From Litsea cubeba (lineage: Eukaryota > Streptophyta > Magnoliopsida > Laurales > Lauraceae): a stretch of DNA of 64,000 bases. The notes under the pieces are model-generated. The model had not been told where the DNA came from, did not search any database, and saw only the letters and a program-made list of their open reading frames with translations. Position 1 is the stretch's first letter. Each line of letters opens with the position of its first letter. Of the stretch, positions 62,901 to 64,000 are shown piece by piece. The position numbers and the translations under genes were made by a program. Location of the stretch: positions 60,867,849 to 60,931,848 of the forward strand of contig CM022948.1 of NCBI GenBank assembly GCA_012931725.1, read 5' to 3'.

Positions 62901-64000
62901 AAAACCATGTTTTGGCATATACACAACTTTTGTGTCTAAGTTGCATGCCTATACATAATCCTTGTTCTTGTAATTTAATTATGATTTTTTTTTGTATCCA
63001 TGAATTCACTTGAACAAAATGAGAAATAAATTAGACAAAGTGATTTCTTACATCTTCATATCCATTCATTTCTTTTAATTCATTTTGTAGTGGTTTGAAA
63101 CCATCCTTTTGACTGCCATGCGAAGGAAATCTGGTGAAGATAGACAATTTGTTGGTACCGGATTTGGACTCTCAAATTCTCAGCCCCTTGTTTGCTTTGC
63201 GCTATGTAATGGGGCATCATCTGATCCCATGGTAATCTCTGGATTCTCTGATCTCATCAGTAATTAAAGATCTTCATATACTTCAGTATAAAATCTAACT
63301 TCACCCATGCATTGGTCTGGTCTATCAGGCTTCCAGGCCTCAGCTATTATGTGCCATTCTCTGGTCTAGTTTATTAGCATCTGAGCCGTGATGGTCCTTA
63401 TTTTGTGTTATATAGGCCAAACTCATCCCTGTCATTAATCTTTCCATTTGGAGGCTCGATCTAATCACGTTCTAAGCTAATTTGTGACCGTCGCCAGTGA
63501 GCTAGCCTATATTACAAGCTTCATTATTAAACCAAAACTGGCATTAAACCCATGAGATTATGAAAGAATAGGCTATTATTTTTTCAAATTGCTTTGACTA
63601 CTTGAGGGGTGTGGTAGCCATTCTAACAAATCGACTCTTTTAGAACTTCCAAATTCTAAGTGCTTATCCAAACCCACAATTGTTTTGTGACACATGTCCC
63701 TCTTGAAACAGAAACCGTGCATACAAGTATACTAGTTTATTTCTAGTTATATGTATTTATAGTCACTATATCCTTATGAGAGATGAGATTGACAATTCCA
63801 TCTTCCTTGCCTTGTCTTTAACCAAAAGAAGTCTGCATTGAATCTCTCCTACTATCATCAGCTGGGGAGATGATATGATAATGGGGTAATTAATTCCATA
63901 TTGATCCATGTCCAGCCTTCTCCAAGCACAATGCCACCCCTGATAAAATCACAGCTTCCTAACTTGATCTTAATTGAACTTTGTGCAGATGAGGGTCCAC
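53928..64000 (+). CDS. MIP1 leucine-zipper + DUF547 protein, 3' end beyond window
   Basis: The one likely host gene. Exons whose phases join without error: 53928-54031, 55988-56060, 56402-56512, 57029-57145, 57857-58213, 59335-59660, 60167-60266, 60350-60409, 61125-61211, 63091-63231 and 63989-64000 onward, about 496 codons so far. It starts MDSFSAVDCNVV. Residues about 97-165 form the Lzipper-MIP1 coiled coil (IEQLRLCLHQEKSMRTMLER ... IEIELLEEEV-type heptads, RERHVLSLYRNIF). After a Ser/Lys-rich linker comes CLSEELV-like CPSKLSEELVRCMAAIY, then DUF547 from about residue 355: LVEQLERVNPSHMETNAKLA, FWINVYNSLVMHAYLV, AGYNIGGHIISADSIEHSIL and SNSQPLVCFALCNGA. The family is plant-specific; Antirrhinum MIP1 binds MADS-box factors, but the biochemical role of DUF547 is unknown. 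The remaining DUF547 part, roughly 100-150 residues by family length, is outside. No lesion seen. An upstream non-coding exon is possible. Confidence 0.92.
54032..55987 (+). other. Intron 1 of the DUF547 gene
   Basis: About 2 kb, from donor GTAGAT to acceptor TTTCCACAG. T-rich tracts; nothing else recognised. Its length near the start codon leaves room for intronic regulation, which cannot be judged from sequence alone. Confidence 0.8.
61212..63090 (+). other. Intron 9 of the DUF547 gene, with an insertion
   Basis: About 1.9 kb between the ...RSPRICR and WFETILL exons, the longest intron after intron 1. It carries a probable hAT MITE at 61753-62203 and pyrimidine-rich runs at about 62640-62880. 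Confidence 0.8.
61753..62203. mobile_element. Probable decayed hAT MITE in intron 9
   Basis: 451 bp starting TAGGGATGTAGATG and ending CATTGACATCCCA, which form imperfect inverted repeats. The flanking 8-mers CTTTATAC and ATTTACAC agree at 6 of 8 positions. Inner text carries GGACCTGACC / GGTCAGGTCC inverted motifs. An older insertion than the two hAT elements inside H2. Confidence 0.6.

Overview
This is nuclear DNA of a flowering plant. It is AT-rich and has spliced genes with GT..AG introns, Copia retrotransposons primed by initiator-Met tRNA, plant-type Helitrons with a Rep-helicase plus an RPA-like gene, hAT, Tourist and Mutator-like MITEs, and one plant-specific host gene (MIP1-type leucine zipper + DUF547). 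I cannot name the species. There are no prokaryotic features, CRISPR arrays, or rRNA or tRNA genes that I can see.

Layout. (1) 1-651 is left flank, ending in one copy of a ~260-bp repeat (R). (2) 652-35325 is Helitron H1 on the + strand. Its 5' end is TC after A; its 3' end is an 8-bp hairpin plus CTAG before T. It carries a Rep-helicase gene with four lesions (17673-22804) and a spliced RPA70-like gene (22961-24902). Two Copia elements sit inside it: Copia-1 (7358-14310, minus strand, TSD TTTTG) and Copia-2 (24952-30547, plus strand, TSD GTAAC). H1 also holds a cytochrome P450 exon fragment, a second Helitron 5' terminus at 3277, partial copies of its own Rep 5' region, and an inverted copy of its 3' subterminal region near its 5' end. 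(3) 35326-35572 is a second copy of repeat R. (4) 35573 to about 53348 is Helitron H2 on the minus strand, older and more decayed. It has its own Rep-helicase and RPA-like remains, a captured WDR5-like exon, a hAT element with a nested Tourist MITE, a second hAT element with a nested 263-bp mini-LTR element (TRIM/SMART class), and a Mutator-like MITE near its 5' end. (5) About 53349-64000 is host sequence. Positions 53361-53406 join the left and right flanks of H1 without H1, so they act as a paralogous empty site. The MIP1/DUF547 gene starts at 53928, with 11 exons visible and the C-terminus cut by the window edge.

How it fits together. Two related rolling-circle transposons of opposite orientation landed 247 bp apart in copies of the same host repeat. 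Both then became hosts for LTR and DNA elements and for gene fragments. The only gene likely to serve the plant is the one at the right end; everything from 652 to about 53348 is explained mainly by nested transposition. Boundaries are supported by paired terminal features and target-site duplications read directly from the sequence. Family names and exon fragments rest on recognised motifs; no search or alignment program was run.
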